35,874 nucleotides of DNA from Campylobacterales bacterium (GCA_026994915.1 JALWPY010000191.1:1-35874), one strand, 5' to 3'; positions 15,845 to 24,380 are shown, counted from the stretch's first letter. The notes: a model not told the origin generated them from the letters alone. A program made the numbers and translations.

Positions 15845-16408
15845 TTAGTTTAAAACACCTTCTTTATAGTGCCACTCCGCTTTGAGGTTGCCGTTTTCGA
15901 AATACTCTTTACTGATACCGTTGAGTTTGCCATTTTTGTAGTTGAGCTCGAATTTCTTTTTCCCGTTAGGATAGTAGAGTGTGCTCACTCCCTCTTTGAT
16001 ACCGTTTTTATAGTGCCATTTGGCTTTGAGATGACCGTTATCATACTCTTTGACGATCCCGTTGAGTTGCTCATTTTGATAGCTGAGTTCATATTTGAGC
16101 TGACCCTTTTCATACTTTTTGGTGGTGCCCTCCTGTTTGCCGTTGACAAAATTGACTTCGGCTGTTTTGATCCCCTGTTTGTCATACTGGATGGATGTGC
16201 CGTTGAGGAGATCGTTTTTATAGTGCCATTTGGCTTTGAGGTTGCCGTTTGGGTAGTACTCTTTGGTGATACCGTTTTTTTTACCGTTTTCAAAGTTGAT
16301 GGCGAAATGGACTTTGCCGTTTTCGTAATACTCTCTGGAGATTTCTGCATGCAACACAGTGGTGAGAGAGATCGCAAAAAGCAGGGAAGAGACTATTTTT
16401 TTCTGCAC
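15845..16408 (-). CDS. Exported MORN-type repeat protein
   Basis: 187 residues with a clear signal peptide (MQKKIVSSLLFAISLTTVLHA). The mature part is almost entirely seven tandem units of 22-24 residues of the pattern EYYxNGxLKxxxxYKNGxxNGxxK, the MORN_2 repeat also seen in YwqK-type proteins. Units 2, 5 and 7 share LKAKWHYK or LKAEWHYK, and their DNA is nearly identical, pointing to recent duplication. The protein stops abruptly at KEGVLN, in the middle of a unit. MORN sheets usually bind proteins or lipids; the partner here is unknown. Its own promoter must lie in the A/T-rich divergent region 16409-16530. Confidence 0.88.
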   Translation of the reverse strand: MQKKIVSSLLFAISLTTVLHAEISREYYENGKVHFAINFENGKKNGITKEYYPNGNLKAKWHYKNDLLNGTSIQYDKQGIKTAEVNFVNGKQEGTTKKYEKGQLKYELSYQNEQLNGIVKEYDNGHLKAKWHYKNGIKEGVSTLYYPNGKKKFELNYKNGKLNGISKEYFENGNLKAEWHYKEGVLN

Positions 16409-16530
16409 TTTTATCCTTTTTTATTAAATATTTTAAATTATAAGTTAAATCTTAAAAATTTATATCAGTAAAATTAGTGAAATTATTATATCATAACAGT
16501 ATAGGATTTACAATACCGGGGAGGTATTTC

Positions 16531-16917
16531 ATGGATAGAAAATTTTATGGCCTGTTTTTGGCTGCGATGGTGGTCATTTACAGCGGTTGTGCAGGGTCGA
16601 CACCACCGTTGCAGGATATGAAGATCGCCAAAATGGCGCTTTTGAATGCCGATGAGGCACAGGAGAGCACGGAAGCATCCCGATACTTCAAGCTTGCCCG
16701 GAAGGAACTGATAGAGGCGCAGCAGAAGATGCAGGAAAAGCGTTACGATGAAGCGAGATACCTTGCCCAAAAAGCGACTGCTGACGCCAGACTCGCCAAA
16801 ATAAAGGCCGAAAACGAGACGCTCCGGCATGAGGTGGAGAAACTCGAAGGCGAACTGAGGCGACTGCAGGGGACGTTTGCGACGATCGAGAAAGGGGAGG
16901 GTGGCGATGCTGAGTAA
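16531..16917 (+). CDS. DUF4398-type lipoprotein
   Basis: 128 residues from the ATG at 16531 (GGGGAGG ten bases upstream). The ORF-track start adds 18 residues of non-signal sequence. The N terminus has a lipoprotein signal ending in VIYSGC at the lipobox. The mature chain is helical: ALLNADEAQESTEASRYFKL, then repeated alanine-rich segments typical of DUF4398, and a C-terminal coiled coil (ENETLRHEVEKLEGELRRLQ). The family is usually encoded next to OmpA-type lipoproteins, exactly as here, where the next gene overlaps by 11 bases. Together they probably form a periplasmic link between outer membrane and peptidoglycan. Confidence 0.85.
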   Translation: MDRKFYGLFLAAMVVIYSGCAGSTPPLQDMKIAKMALLNADEAQESTEASRYFKLARKELIEAQQKMQEKRYDEARYLAQKATADARLAKIKAENETLRHEVEKLEGELRRLQGTFATIEKGEGGDAE

Positions 16918-17719
16918 TCATATGAAGTTTCTGACACTGTTGGCACTGGGAGCGGCTGTAGCGGGCTGCAGCAGCAAACCGGTTGTAACACCGAAGCTGC
17001 AACAGGCGCAAAAAATGTACGAAAAGGTGCAGTCCGATACTGCAGTACAGCAGAAAGCACCACTGGCTCTCCTGCAGGCAGGTAAGATCTACGATATGAG
17101 CCTGAAAGCCAAAGATACACAGGAAGCGGACCATCTCGCTTATCTTTTAAAGCGTGAAGTGGCTGTGACGAGAGAAACAGTGCGGCAGGAGATGTTGAAA
17201 AAGAGGATCGCATCGCTTCGTACACAGATACAAAAAGCGCAGCTCGATGCCAAAGAGAGTGAACTGCTGCTGCTTAAAAAACAGATGCAGCAGGCTAAGG
17301 CAAAACTCAAAGAGCTCGAAGAACTCAACGCCAAAGAGACCAGTCGCGGGCTGGTGCTGACACTGGGTGATGTGCTCTTCGCGAGTGGCAAAGCGACACT
17401 GTTGCCAGGTGCCAGACGAACACTGGATAAACTGGTGACGTTTTTGAAGGAGAACCCCGAACGCAAAGTGCTCATCGAGGGGCATACGGACAATGTTGGC
17501 AGCAGCGCCTACAATCTCGATCTTTCACTGCGACGGGCAGAAGCGGTGAAAGAGGCTCTCGTAGCACAGGGTATCGATCCGGAGAGGATCGTCGCACAGG
17601 GATATGGCGAGATCTACCCGGTTGCATCCAATGCCGATGCCGCGGGAAGACAGCGAAACCGTCGTGTGGAGATTGTCATTCTGGATGAAGGTGTATCGCC
17701 GGAATCGATGGAGAGGTAA
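16907..17719 (+). CDS. OmpA-family peptidoglycan-binding lipoprotein
   Basis: 270 residues from the ATG at 16907, which overlaps the end of the preceding gene. The ORF-track start at 16877 lacks a good signal. Residues 6-24 form a lipoprotein signal (MKFLTLLALGAAVAGCSSKP). A helical/coiled-coil middle (about 40-150) with many K, Q and A residues follows. The C-terminal OmpA/Pal domain starts at VLTLGDVLFASGKATLLPGA and contains the peptidoglycan-binding EGHTDNVGSSAYNLDLSLRR and GYGEIYPVASNADAAGRQRN RR motif. It anchors the outer membrane to the cell wall. It is translationally coupled to the DUF4398 lipoprotein, suggesting a complex. Confidence 0.92.
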   Translation: MLSNHMKFLTLLALGAAVAGCSSKPVVTPKLQQAQKMYEKVQSDTAVQQKAPLALLQAGKIYDMSLKAKDTQEADHLAYLLKREVAVTRETVRQEMLKKRIASLRTQIQKAQLDAKESELLLLKKQMQQAKAKLKELEELNAKETSRGLVLTLGDVLFASGKATLLPGARRTLDKLVTFLKENPERKVLIEGHTDNVGSSAYNLDLSLRRAEAVKEALVAQGIDPERIVAQGYGEIYPVASNADAAGRQRNRRVEIVILDEGVSPESMER

Positions 17720-17849
17720 AGAAGTATATCTTATAAATACTATTATATAATCTATGTTTAAGTCTTTATTCAGAAACAGTGGTTATAATATTTCTAACTT
17801 ATGGTTATAAATCTGGGTTGATATTTTAATCACTATGGAGCAATAAAGT

Positions 17850-18068
17850 ATGAAAAAAACAGTTATTTTATGGATGATGGGTGCCATGGCACTGATGGCA
17901 AGTCAATCTTTCACAGATGTGCAAAAACACAACTATAAAAATGAGAGACTCTGCAAACTCTTTCAGCAGAAAATCGTCTCTTATCAGAAAGATATGCGCA
18001 ACGACGACTATGCCAAAGCGACACTTGCATCGTACGAAAAACGTGCGAAAATGTTCTGCGGCAAATAG
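17850..18068 (+). CDS. Small exported protein with two cysteines
   Basis: 72 residues. A signal peptide (MKKTVILWMMGAMALMAS) is followed by a 50-residue mature helical protein with one cysteine near its start (NERLCKLFQQK) and one near its end (KRAKMFCGK), well placed for a disulfide. The pattern LCKLF...YAKATLASYEKRAKxFC is one I recognise from short hypothetical proteins in Campylobacterota; no function is known to me. A GGAG site lies ten bases before the ATG. It is a single gene, followed by a strong hairpin. Confidence 0.8.
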   Translation: MKKTVILWMMGAMALMASQSFTDVQKHNYKNERLCKLFQQKIVSYQKDMRNDDYAKATLASYEKRAKMFCGK

Positions 18069-18078
18069 TGTTCTGTAT

Positions 18079-18105
18079 GCAACAGGGAGGCTCTTCCCTT
18101 GTTGC
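18079..18105. terminator. Hairpin after the small exported protein gene
   Basis: GCAACAGGGA and TCCCTTGTTGC pair over ten bases with one bulge around a short loop, eleven bases past the stop at 18068. No T-run follows, so it is a terminator candidate by position and stem strength only. Confidence 0.5.
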
Positions 18106-18228
18106 AAAATAGATACAAAATATCTAACATCTTCTCTAATATTATTTAAATAATTTCATTATTTTAAAAACTCTCTTTTTTGGGCGCTTTTTGTGCATTG
18201 CTTTGGATAAATTTCCAAAGGTTTCAAA

Positions 18229-19920
18229 TTGTTTATCAAAAGTGCTCTTCTTGTCGGGATGTTTCTCTTTTTTACTGGCTGTGACAGCAGTGATATGCCA
18301 TCGCAACTTTCCGCTAAAAGTGTGGAGAATTCCTCCGTTCAACAGCTTGAATCGAACCAGTCGGAGTCACAAGAGACTGTTATGGCAGAGCCAGAGATAT
18401 CTGCTGTACCGTTTGTGACGGAGCAACATGAAGATTTCAATATCACTGAAGTAAATAGAAGTGAAATGAATCTCTCCATCCCTATGGACTATCCCTACCA
18501 CCCTCCAAAAGGCAAAAATATCGCCGCTGCCAGTTTCGATGGCAGCTTTGAAAAGTTAAATGCCAATATCTCACTCGAACACGCCGTATGGGATGATACG
18601 CTGGCCAGAAGCGGGAGCCATTCGATCTTGCTGGCGCAGAAGGGTGATACGTTACAGATGCAAAATATCCCGGTAGAAGAGGGTGCTTGGTATGTCGTAA
18701 CGGGGTATATGTATCTGCCATCGTTGCCGGCGGATGTCGTGCGATACTATGTTGAGTTCATGTATAACGATCAGTCTGTCGATATCCCCAACTATCCTGT
18801 GGTGTCAGTTTTCAAAGCGAAAAGCTGGGAACCTTTCGTATTGCCGGTCTATATCAAAAAAGACGCCAATATCACAGATATCCGGCTGGTGTTCAGAAAT
18901 ACCGGTGTGCCCAAAAGCGCCTTGCCTCATGCATCCGGTGTCTGGCTTGATGATATCGAGGTGCATAAAGTCGGCAGCAGTGCAAAGCTGTTTGGTTTGG
19001 AAGCACCCTCTCAAAAGCGCGATTTCAACGGTACCCTCGTACGGGTCGATGCACTGGGAAACTTCTCATTACGGGATGGTGACGGCTACAAACCGTTTAT
19101 GCCTGTCATCATCTATCCGGGCGGCAATATGAGCCGGTGGGACAAATACAGAGAAAAAGGATTCAACACGATCATCTGCAACTCTCTGAAAGAGGCACAA
19201 AAAGCGGTGGCGCTGGGGATGCACTGGATCTGGTCGCTCTACGACTACGGTATCTATGAGGGGGATAAAGCGGGATATGCCCGTTTTGAAAGAGAGTACC
19301 GGCAGATGCGTCGTGACATGCCGGAACTTTTCGAAAAACTGCTCTGGTTTTACTGGGATAATGAGCGTTACCGTCTTTATGACAGTGTCAAACATTTCAG
19401 CGATACGATCAAAAAGCTCGATGTCGATGCGCAAGGGCGACGCTATAGACCCTTTTTGATGCAGCTTGATTTTGCCACAGCCAATCCCCATTATGTGAAT
19501 GAGAGGGAGGCACTGGTCGATCTGCAGGGGCTCTATGCCAATCCGATGGTCTTTGAAGACAACGATCCCCAAAATTATCAGGGAGTCGAGTTCAAAGGCA
19601 ATTATGACGGTGAGTTTGCCAACTTCGCCATCTTTGACCATATTCCGGGTGTGACTATCCCTAAAACTGTCTTTGTCATCAACTCGCCCTTTGGTGACAA
19701 ACACCTGGCAAACACGATTTTTGCCGCATTTGCCAGAGGGGGCAAGGCGTTTGCCTACTGGAAGGATGGCGGCAGTCAGCCGGCAGTTGAGACAAAACCC
19801 TGGTGGAGAGATTTCAACCGGACCACCAGGAAGATGTGCAGGAGGGTGCTGCAGTCATCGACTACTTTACACAAAAACGTGTGGCCGTCTGGCACGACGG
19901 CGCTTTCGAGCTGGATCTGA
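18229..19920 (+). CDS. Large lipoprotein with beta-sandwich and glycosidase-like barrel; frameshifted near the 3' end
   Basis: 563 residues from a TTG codon (AAAGG seven bases upstream). The TTG is needed to give a full lipoprotein signal, FIKSALLVGMFLFFTGCDSS. A low-complexity linker (about 25-85) leads to a beta-sandwich-like region (about 95-250, SHSILLAQKGDTLQMQNIPV), then an alpha/beta part with GFNTIICNSLKEAQKAVALG and MHWIWSLYDYGIYEGDKAG that looks like a glycoside-hydrolase-type barrel. No catalytic pair is assigned. The last 36 residues (FNRTTRKMCRRVLQ...) look wrong. The frame starting at 19812 instead encodes QEGAAVIDYFTQKRVAVWHD followed by GAFELDLKPRDYGVYCW and stops at 19952. 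A one-base change near 19791-19830 therefore probably truncates or alters the protein. Confidence 0.75.
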   Translation: MFIKSALLVGMFLFFTGCDSSDMPSQLSAKSVENSSVQQLESNQSESQETVMAEPEISAVPFVTEQHEDFNITEVNRSEMNLSIPMDYPYHPPKGKNIAAASFDGSFEKLNANISLEHAVWDDTLARSGSHSILLAQKGDTLQMQNIPVEEGAWYVVTGYMYLPSLPADVVRYYVEFMYNDQSVDIPNYPVVSVFKAKSWEPFVLPVYIKKDANITDIRLVFRNTGVPKSALPHASGVWLDDIEVHKVGSSAKLFGLEAPSQKRDFNGTLVRVDALGNFSLRDGDGYKPFMPVIIYPGGNMSRWDKYREKGFNTIICNSLKEAQKAVALGMHWIWSLYDYGIYEGDKAGYARFEREYRQMRRDMPELFEKLLWFYWDNERYRLYDSVKHFSDTIKKLDVDAQGRRYRPFLMQLDFATANPHYVNEREALVDLQGLYANPMVFEDNDPQNYQGVEFKGNYDGEFANFAIFDHIPGVTIPKTVFVINSPFGDKHLANTIFAAFARGGKAFAYWKDGGSQPAVETKPWWRDFNRTTRKMCRRVLQSSTTLHKNVWPSGTTALSSWI

Positions 19921-19939
19921 AGCCCAGAGATTATGGCGT

Positions 19940-21097
19940 CTACTGCTGGTAAGCACTCGGACGCGATTTGGCCATCGCAACCGCCCTGGCTGCATTGATC
20001 TTGCCGTAAGCGCGTCTGGTGTTGAACCCGTCCGCATTGTAGTAAACATACTCACTTTCGATCTTCTCCGCAGTTTCGATCAATATCTCCCGGATAGCAT
20101 CGGGAGTGAGAGAGGGATTGACACTGAGCATGAGTGCCGCCGTGCCTGCTGCGAGGGGGCATGAAAAACTGGTACCGGTTTCGAAAGCATGTGCATCGTC
20201 AATTTCGAGCGTATATCCGTTGGGAAAGCGGTAACTGGTATAGGCGACCCCTTTGGGACCAGTGTCATCCAGTCCCAGCAGTCCCAGATATTCTCCACCG
20301 GGTGCCAGTATATCGATATTTTTGCCGTAGTTGGAGTAGCTGGCGAGTCGGTTGTATTCGTTGGTTGCGCCTACGCCGATGACGCTGGGAAGTTCTGATT
20401 CGTCATAGATGCCCGGTGCATCGAGATTCTGGTTGCTGTTGACGGGCGTAGGGCCGTTGTTGCCGCTGGCGAAAAAGATCGTGATATTCTGCTTTTTTAG
20501 TGAGGCGAGTTCAGAGGCGACCGCTTCGGAGACATCGCCGGTACCCCAGCTGTTGCTGATGATTTTCGCACCATGTTTTTTGGCGTATTCGAAAGCCCTG
20601 ATCGTTGCGGCATCGTCAGCATAGACCTGAGCGATCAGCAGAAGCTTACTGTCAGGGGCGGCACCGAGTATACCGTAACCGTTCGGAACAGCAGCGATGA
20701 AACCGGCTGCGGCAGTTCCATGAGATGATGTATCTTCCTTGTTTTTGACATCCCGCGAATCTTCGTCTGCATTGTAGCGATCCGCGACATTCTCCTGCAG
20801 ATCGGGATGGTCGATTTCAAAGTTTCCATCGATGACGGCGACTGTAATATCTTCTCCCCGGGTCTCCTGCCATGCATCACGTATATGGATGGAGGCATCG
20901 GGATTGACGCCGATCGTTCGGGTAAATTCGTTTTGTGTATAAGAGAGGTACCACTGATAGGGAAAGTAGGGCTCATTGTCGGGATTGAAGTGGGTACGGT
21001 ACTCGCTGCTTCGCATGGTTTTGATACCGTTGTCGTTGCCGCATGCAGTCAGCATGATGAGTGCTGCGAGCAGTGGGAAAAGCGTTCCTTTTTTCAC
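19940..21097 (-). CDS. Subtilisin-family serine protease, lipoprotein
   Basis: 385 residues from a GTG at 21097. The ORF-track start (21268) reads through the neighbouring gene in the wrong frame. The N terminus VKKGTLFPLLAALIMLTACG is a lipoprotein signal with a cysteine lipobox. The catalytic core shows Asp in AVIDGNFEIDHPDLQ, His in SSHGTAAAGFIAAVPN, the oxyanion Asn in FASGNNGP, and Ser in ETGTSFSCPLAAGTAALM. This is an S8 peptidase in the cell envelope. No propeptide precedes the core; instead a separate upstream gene encodes a propeptide-like protein and overlaps this start by four bases (GTGA). The 3' end overlaps the restored frame of the convergent lipoprotein gene. Confidence 0.93.
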   Translation of the reverse strand: MKKGTLFPLLAALIMLTACGNDNGIKTMRSSEYRTHFNPDNEPYFPYQWYLSYTQNEFTRTIGVNPDASIHIRDAWQETRGEDITVAVIDGNFEIDHPDLQENVADRYNADEDSRDVKNKEDTSSHGTAAAGFIAAVPNGYGILGAAPDSKLLLIAQVYADDAATIRAFEYAKKHGAKIISNSWGTGDVSEAVASELASLKKQNITIFFASGNNGPTPVNSNQNLDAPGIYDESELPSVIGVGATNEYNRLASYSNYGKNIDILAPGGEYLGLLGLDDTGPKGVAYTSYRFPNGYTLEIDDAHAFETGTSFSCPLAAGTAALMLSVNPSLTPDAIREILIETAEKIESEYVYYNADGFNTRRAYGKINAARAVAMAKSRPSAYQQ

Positions 21098-21486
21098 CGC
21101 GGTTGCCTCTTTTTGATGAAGTTGGGATGGGCAAGGGTGATGCATGGGAGTGCATGGAGGGCATTTGCCACGGCAAAAGGATCGGCATCTTTTTTGAGAT
21201 GGAGCAGATAGAGGGTATCGGAGAGTTTTTCGATCTTTTCGATCGGATAGTCTCTGAAGTTCTGACAACAGTGGTCGAAATCGTCACATCCGATGATCAC
21301 TTCATGTTTGACGCCCAGTTTCGTCCCTGCAGGGGTGAGATACCAGGTGGTGCTGTTCTCCCCCGCAGATCTTTGTGACGGCAGTGGTGTCAGCGGGACT
21401 TTTTTGCCAAAAGAGTAGTAGTAGGTATCGGCGCCCAGCGAGAGACTGAAAGTGAGTAAAAACAATAGTTTATATTTTCTTCGCAT
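21094..21486 (-). CDS. Exported subtilase-propeptide-like protein encoded in trans
   Basis: 130 residues with a signal peptide (MRRKYKLLFLLTFSLSLGAD). The mature start YYYSFGKKVPLTPLPSQR and the end PFAVANALHALPCITLAHPN F look like the beginning and end of the N-terminal prodomain of subtilases, where K-x-P-L-T starts the domain and V-x-x-A-x-P-N-F closes it before the catalytic core. There is a CC pair in the middle (DDFDHCCQNF). The stop codon TGA overlaps the GTG start of the protease gene, giving strict translational coupling. Likely role: a folding chaperone and inhibitor of the protease, supplied as a separate chain. Function is inferred from family resemblance and position. Confidence 0.78.
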   Translation of the reverse strand: MRRKYKLLFLLTFSLSLGADTYYYSFGKKVPLTPLPSQRSAGENSTTWYLTPAGTKLGVKHEVIIGCDDFDHCCQNFRDYPIEKIEKLSDTLYLLHLKKDADPFAVANALHALPCITLAHPNFIKKRQPR

Positions 21487-21596
21487 ATTCTATCCATATG
21501 TTGATTTCATAATTTTATCATACCAAATCAGTGTAAACAGAGTGTCTATCTGCAAAGTATATCGGGTAAAAATTTGTTTTCTTCAATTTTGTGTGC

Positions 21597-21602
21597 TATA
21601 AT
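21597..21602 (+). promoter_or_regulatory. Extended -10 box for the Rrf2-flhA unit
   Basis: TGCTATAAT (TATAAT at 21597-21602 with the upstream TG) lies 29 bases before the Rrf2 ATG. The remaining 21487-21596 interval is A/T rich and holds no other feature I can support. Confidence 0.5.
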
Positions 21603-21631
21603 GAGATAAAAACAGCCTGAATTGGAGTGCC

Positions 21632-22030
21632 ATGTTACTGACAAAAGCGAGCGAGTATGCGTTACTCTCTTTGGTATTGATCGCCAGACAACATGCCCCC
21701 GAAGATGTAGACACTCTCTCCAAAAGACTCAATATCTCCAGAAGTTTCCTCGCCAAAATCCTCCAGGCACTTGCCAGAGACGGGATACTCAAATCCTACA
21801 AGGGCGCCAAAGGCGGTTTTGCACTCAATATGGATCCGAAAGATATTTTGGTGCGTCGGGTGATCGAAGTGGCGGAGAAGAAACCGTTGACGGTTTTCGA
21901 GTGTGCCTCCTCTTCGGACGCCTGTCCGACAGGCAAAGGGGACTTTTGTATGATCTGGCCCTTTTTAAACAAGTTTCAGCTCAAAATGGATGAGTTTTTT
22001 GAAACCCTCACGCTCAATGAAATCATGTAG
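21632..22030 (+). CDS. Rrf2-family transcriptional regulator
   Basis: 132 residues. The N-terminal winged helix (MLLTKASEYALLSLVLIARQ, LSKRLNISRSFLAKILQALA, GILKSYKGAKGGFAL) is the canonical Rrf2 DNA-binding fold. Three cysteines follow in ECASSSDACPTGKGDFCMIW, in the position where IscR/NsrR members hold an iron-sulfur cluster, so it may sense iron-sulfur status, oxygen or nitric oxide. Length is typical. TTGGAG lies before the ATG. It precedes flhA by 30 bases, an arrangement I recall from Campylobacter. It probably regulates itself and possibly flhA, or genes elsewhere. Confidence 0.92.
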   Translation: MLLTKASEYALLSLVLIARQHAPEDVDTLSKRLNISRSFLAKILQALARDGILKSYKGAKGGFALNMDPKDILVRRVIEVAEKKPLTVFECASSSDACPTGKGDFCMIWPFLNKFQLKMDEFFETLTLNEIM

Positions 22031-22060
22031 CCTGCGTGATACCATACGACAGGAAAAGGT

Positions 22061-24226
22061 TTGGCATTAAGTAAGAATGCGCAGCGCGTGCACCGTGTAC
22101 GCAAACTGCTGGCACCGATCTCTGCCTCCAGAGATCTGGCTGTCATTTTCTTTGTCATTTCGATTCTTGCGATCATCATCGTACCGCTGCCAAGCGGGGT
22201 GCTCGATGTCCTGCTGACGATCTCCCTGGCCGTTTCTGTGCTGGTGCTGATGATCTCGCTCTATATCCCCAAACCGACCGATCTGACTACTTTCCCGACA
22301 CTGATTCTGATCATCACGCTCTTTCGCCTCTCTCTCAACATCGCCACCACGCGGATGATCCTCTCGAAGGGGCATGCAGGTCCGGAAGCAGTGAGTGATA
22401 TCATCACCTCTTTTGGTGAATTTGTGGTGGGTGGCAACTATGTCATTGGTACGATCGTATTTACGATACTCGTGCTGATCAACTTCATGGTCATCACCAA
22501 AGGTTCGACCAGAGTTGCGGAAGTTGCTGCACGCTTCACCCTCGATGCGATGCCGGGAAAACAGATGGCGATCGATGCCGATCTCAATGCCGGACTCATT
22601 GACGAGCAGACCGCAAGAGAGCGGCGTGAAGCGATCATCCAGGAGGCGAACTTCTATGGGGCGATGGACGGTTCGAGCAAATTCGTCAAAGGGGATGCCG
22701 TCGCGGGTATCATCATCACGATCATCAACATTATCGGCGGTTTTCTGATCGGTATGTTTCAGTTCGACATGAGTGCCGCCGACTCTGCACAGACCTTTAC
22801 GATTCTGACGATCGGTGACGGTCTGGTGAGTCAGTTGCCCGCGCTCATCCTCTCCACTGCGACGGGTATCATCATTACCCGTGCGACGAAGGCGGAAGGG
22901 AACGAGAGTTTCGCGACCAGTGTCGTCAATCAGCTTCTCAGTGACTACAAAGCGCTCTACATCGTGGGCGGTATCCTGTTGCTGTTCGCGATCGTTCCGG
23001 GACTTCCGACGCTCTCTCTGGGGTTTGTCGGGCTTATTTTTGTCGGATTGGGCTATCTGCTGAGCCACTCGGCAGAGATGCCGGAGGGGATCGCCGAGGC
23101 GGAAGCTGGCGCAGGGGAAGAGGAGGCGGGGGCAGCCGCCGCACCCAAATCTCCCGAAGAGGCGAGAGAAGAGGAGTCCAAAGTGCTTGAAGATATCCTC
23201 AAGCAGGAGGTTCTGGAGCTTGATCTCGGGTATCAGCTGATCCGCCTGGCCGATCCCGCGCTCAAAGGGGATCTGCTCGACCGTATCAAATCGATGCGCC
23301 GAAAGATCGCGACCGACTACGGCTTTCTGATCCCGCAGGTGCGCATCCGTGACAATCTCCACCTCAAACCGACGGAGTATCAGCTGTTGCTCAAAGGGGT
23401 GGAGATCGGCAGCGGAGAGGTCTATCCGGACAAGTTTCTGGCGATGGACAACGGACTGGTGAGCGAACCGATCGAAGGGATTCCAACCAAAGAGCCCGCT
23501 TTCGGACTCGATGCGATCTGGATCGATGCTTCCCAGAAAGAGGAGGCGATCACCAAAGGCTACACCGTCGTCGATCCCTCGACGGTCATCTCGACCCATC
23601 TGAGTGAACTGATCAAGAAGTATGCCGATGAGCTGCTGACACGTCAGGATGTGCAGGAGTTACTCGAAAATGTGAAAAAGAACTATCCGGTCGTCGTCGA
23701 AGATGTACTCAAAGTCGCTTCGATCGGTTTGATCCAGCGGGTCCTCAAAGAGCTGCTTTCCGAGAAGATCCCGATCAAAGATATGCTGACGATTCTGGAG
23801 ACGATCAGCGACGTGGCGGAAGTGACTAAAAATGTCGACATCATCACTGAGCAGGTGCGTGCGCGACTGGCGCGGGTCATCACCAATCAGTACAAAGATC
23901 CCGCCGGTGTGCTCAAGCTGGTGACACTTGCGGCACCGACTGAGCAGAAGCTGCTGGAGCATCTGCAGGAGCGTGAAGGGATGCGTGAGCTGATGCTCAA
24001 TATCGGTCAGATCAATGCCCTCGTTCAGAAGGTGAGCGATGTCGCGGCGGAGATTTTGCAAAAGGGTGTGGCACCGGTGATTTTGATCGTCGATCCAGCC
24101 CTTCGTAAGCCGCTTGCCGATATATTTAAAAAGTTCAATCTCGATATCGTCGTGCTCTCTCATGCAGAGGTCGATTCGAGTGCGCAGTTTGAAGTACTTA
24201 GTTCGATCGATGTCGAAGAGTTGTAA
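22061..24226 (+). CDS. flhA: Flagellar biosynthesis protein FlhA
   Basis: FlhA is the large export-gate protein of the flagellar type III secretion system, forming a nonameric ring. 721 residues, as expected. The N-terminal half has about eight membrane helices with the conserved [33 protein letters not shown], and the FHIPEP-family loop [20 protein letters not shown]. An acidic, Ala/Glu-rich linker (about 345-385) leads to the cytoplasmic domain that docks chaperone-substrate complexes ([40 protein letters not shown]). The start is TTG, with AGGA six bases upstream; no in-frame ATG would keep the first membrane helix. It implies the organism builds flagella. Confidence 0.97.
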   Translation: MALSKNAQRVHRVRKLLAPISASRDLAVIFFVISILAIIIVPLPSGVLDVLLTISLAVSVLVLMISLYIPKPTDLTTFPTLILIITLFRLSLNIATTRMILSKGHAGPEAVSDIITSFGEFVVGGNYVIGTIVFTILVLINFMVITKGSTRVAEVAARFTLDAMPGKQMAIDADLNAGLIDEQTARERREAIIQEANFYGAMDGSSKFVKGDAVAGIIITIINIIGGFLIGMFQFDMSAADSAQTFTILTIGDGLVSQLPALILSTATGIIITRATKAEGNESFATSVVNQLLSDYKALYIVGGILLLFAIVPGLPTLSLGFVGLIFVGLGYLLSHSAEMPEGIAEAEAGAGEEEAGAAAAPKSPEEAREEESKVLEDILKQEVLELDLGYQLIRLADPALKGDLLDRIKSMRRKIATDYGFLIPQVRIRDNLHLKPTEYQLLLKGVEIGSGEVYPDKFLAMDNGLVSEPIEGIPTKEPAFGLDAIWIDASQKEEAITKGYTVVDPSTVISTHLSELIKKYADELLTRQDVQELLENVKKNYPVVVEDVLKVASIGLIQRVLKELLSEKIPIKDMLTILETISDVAEVTKNVDIITEQVRARLARVITNQYKDPAGVLKLVTLAAPTEQKLLEHLQEREGMRELMLNIGQINALVQKVSDVAAEILQKGVAPVILIVDPALRKPLADIFKKFNLDIVVLSHAEVDSSAQFEVLSSIDVEEL

Positions 24227-24259
24227 GTTTTTGAATCGAATATATCACTCTATTCAGGG

Positions 24260-24336
24260 GTTTTGTTACGACAGCCAAAAAAGAGGCTCAGACCAAAGGG
24301 AGGATTTGTCCTCTTTTTTGGCTGTCGTAACAAAAC
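24260..24336. repeat. 27-bp perfect inverted repeat containing a nested terminator
   Basis: The left arm (24260-24286, GTTTTGTTACGACAGCCAAA then AAAGAGG) is exactly the reverse complement of 24310-24336, with a 23-base loop. Inside it GGAGGA, TTTG, TCCTC followed by TTTTTT forms a standard plus-strand intrinsic terminator that competes for the same right-arm bases. It lies 34 bases after flhA and 44 before the next gene. It may be the flhA terminator, an attenuator-like switch, or a small mobile inverted-repeat element. Confidence 0.8.
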
Positions 24337-24380
24337 TTTAAGTACTAATTTAAACAGATAAAAAAGAATTTGGAATAATC

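Noticed and set aside
17818-17834. FNR-like site TTGATATTTTAATCAC before the small exported protein
   Set aside because: The half-sites are six bases apart instead of four and the match is imperfect, unlike the site at 7084-7099.
22067-23599. 510-residue ORF antisense to flhA
   Set aside because: It is a shadow of flhA, with low-complexity Asp/Arg/Gln composition and no recognisable domain.
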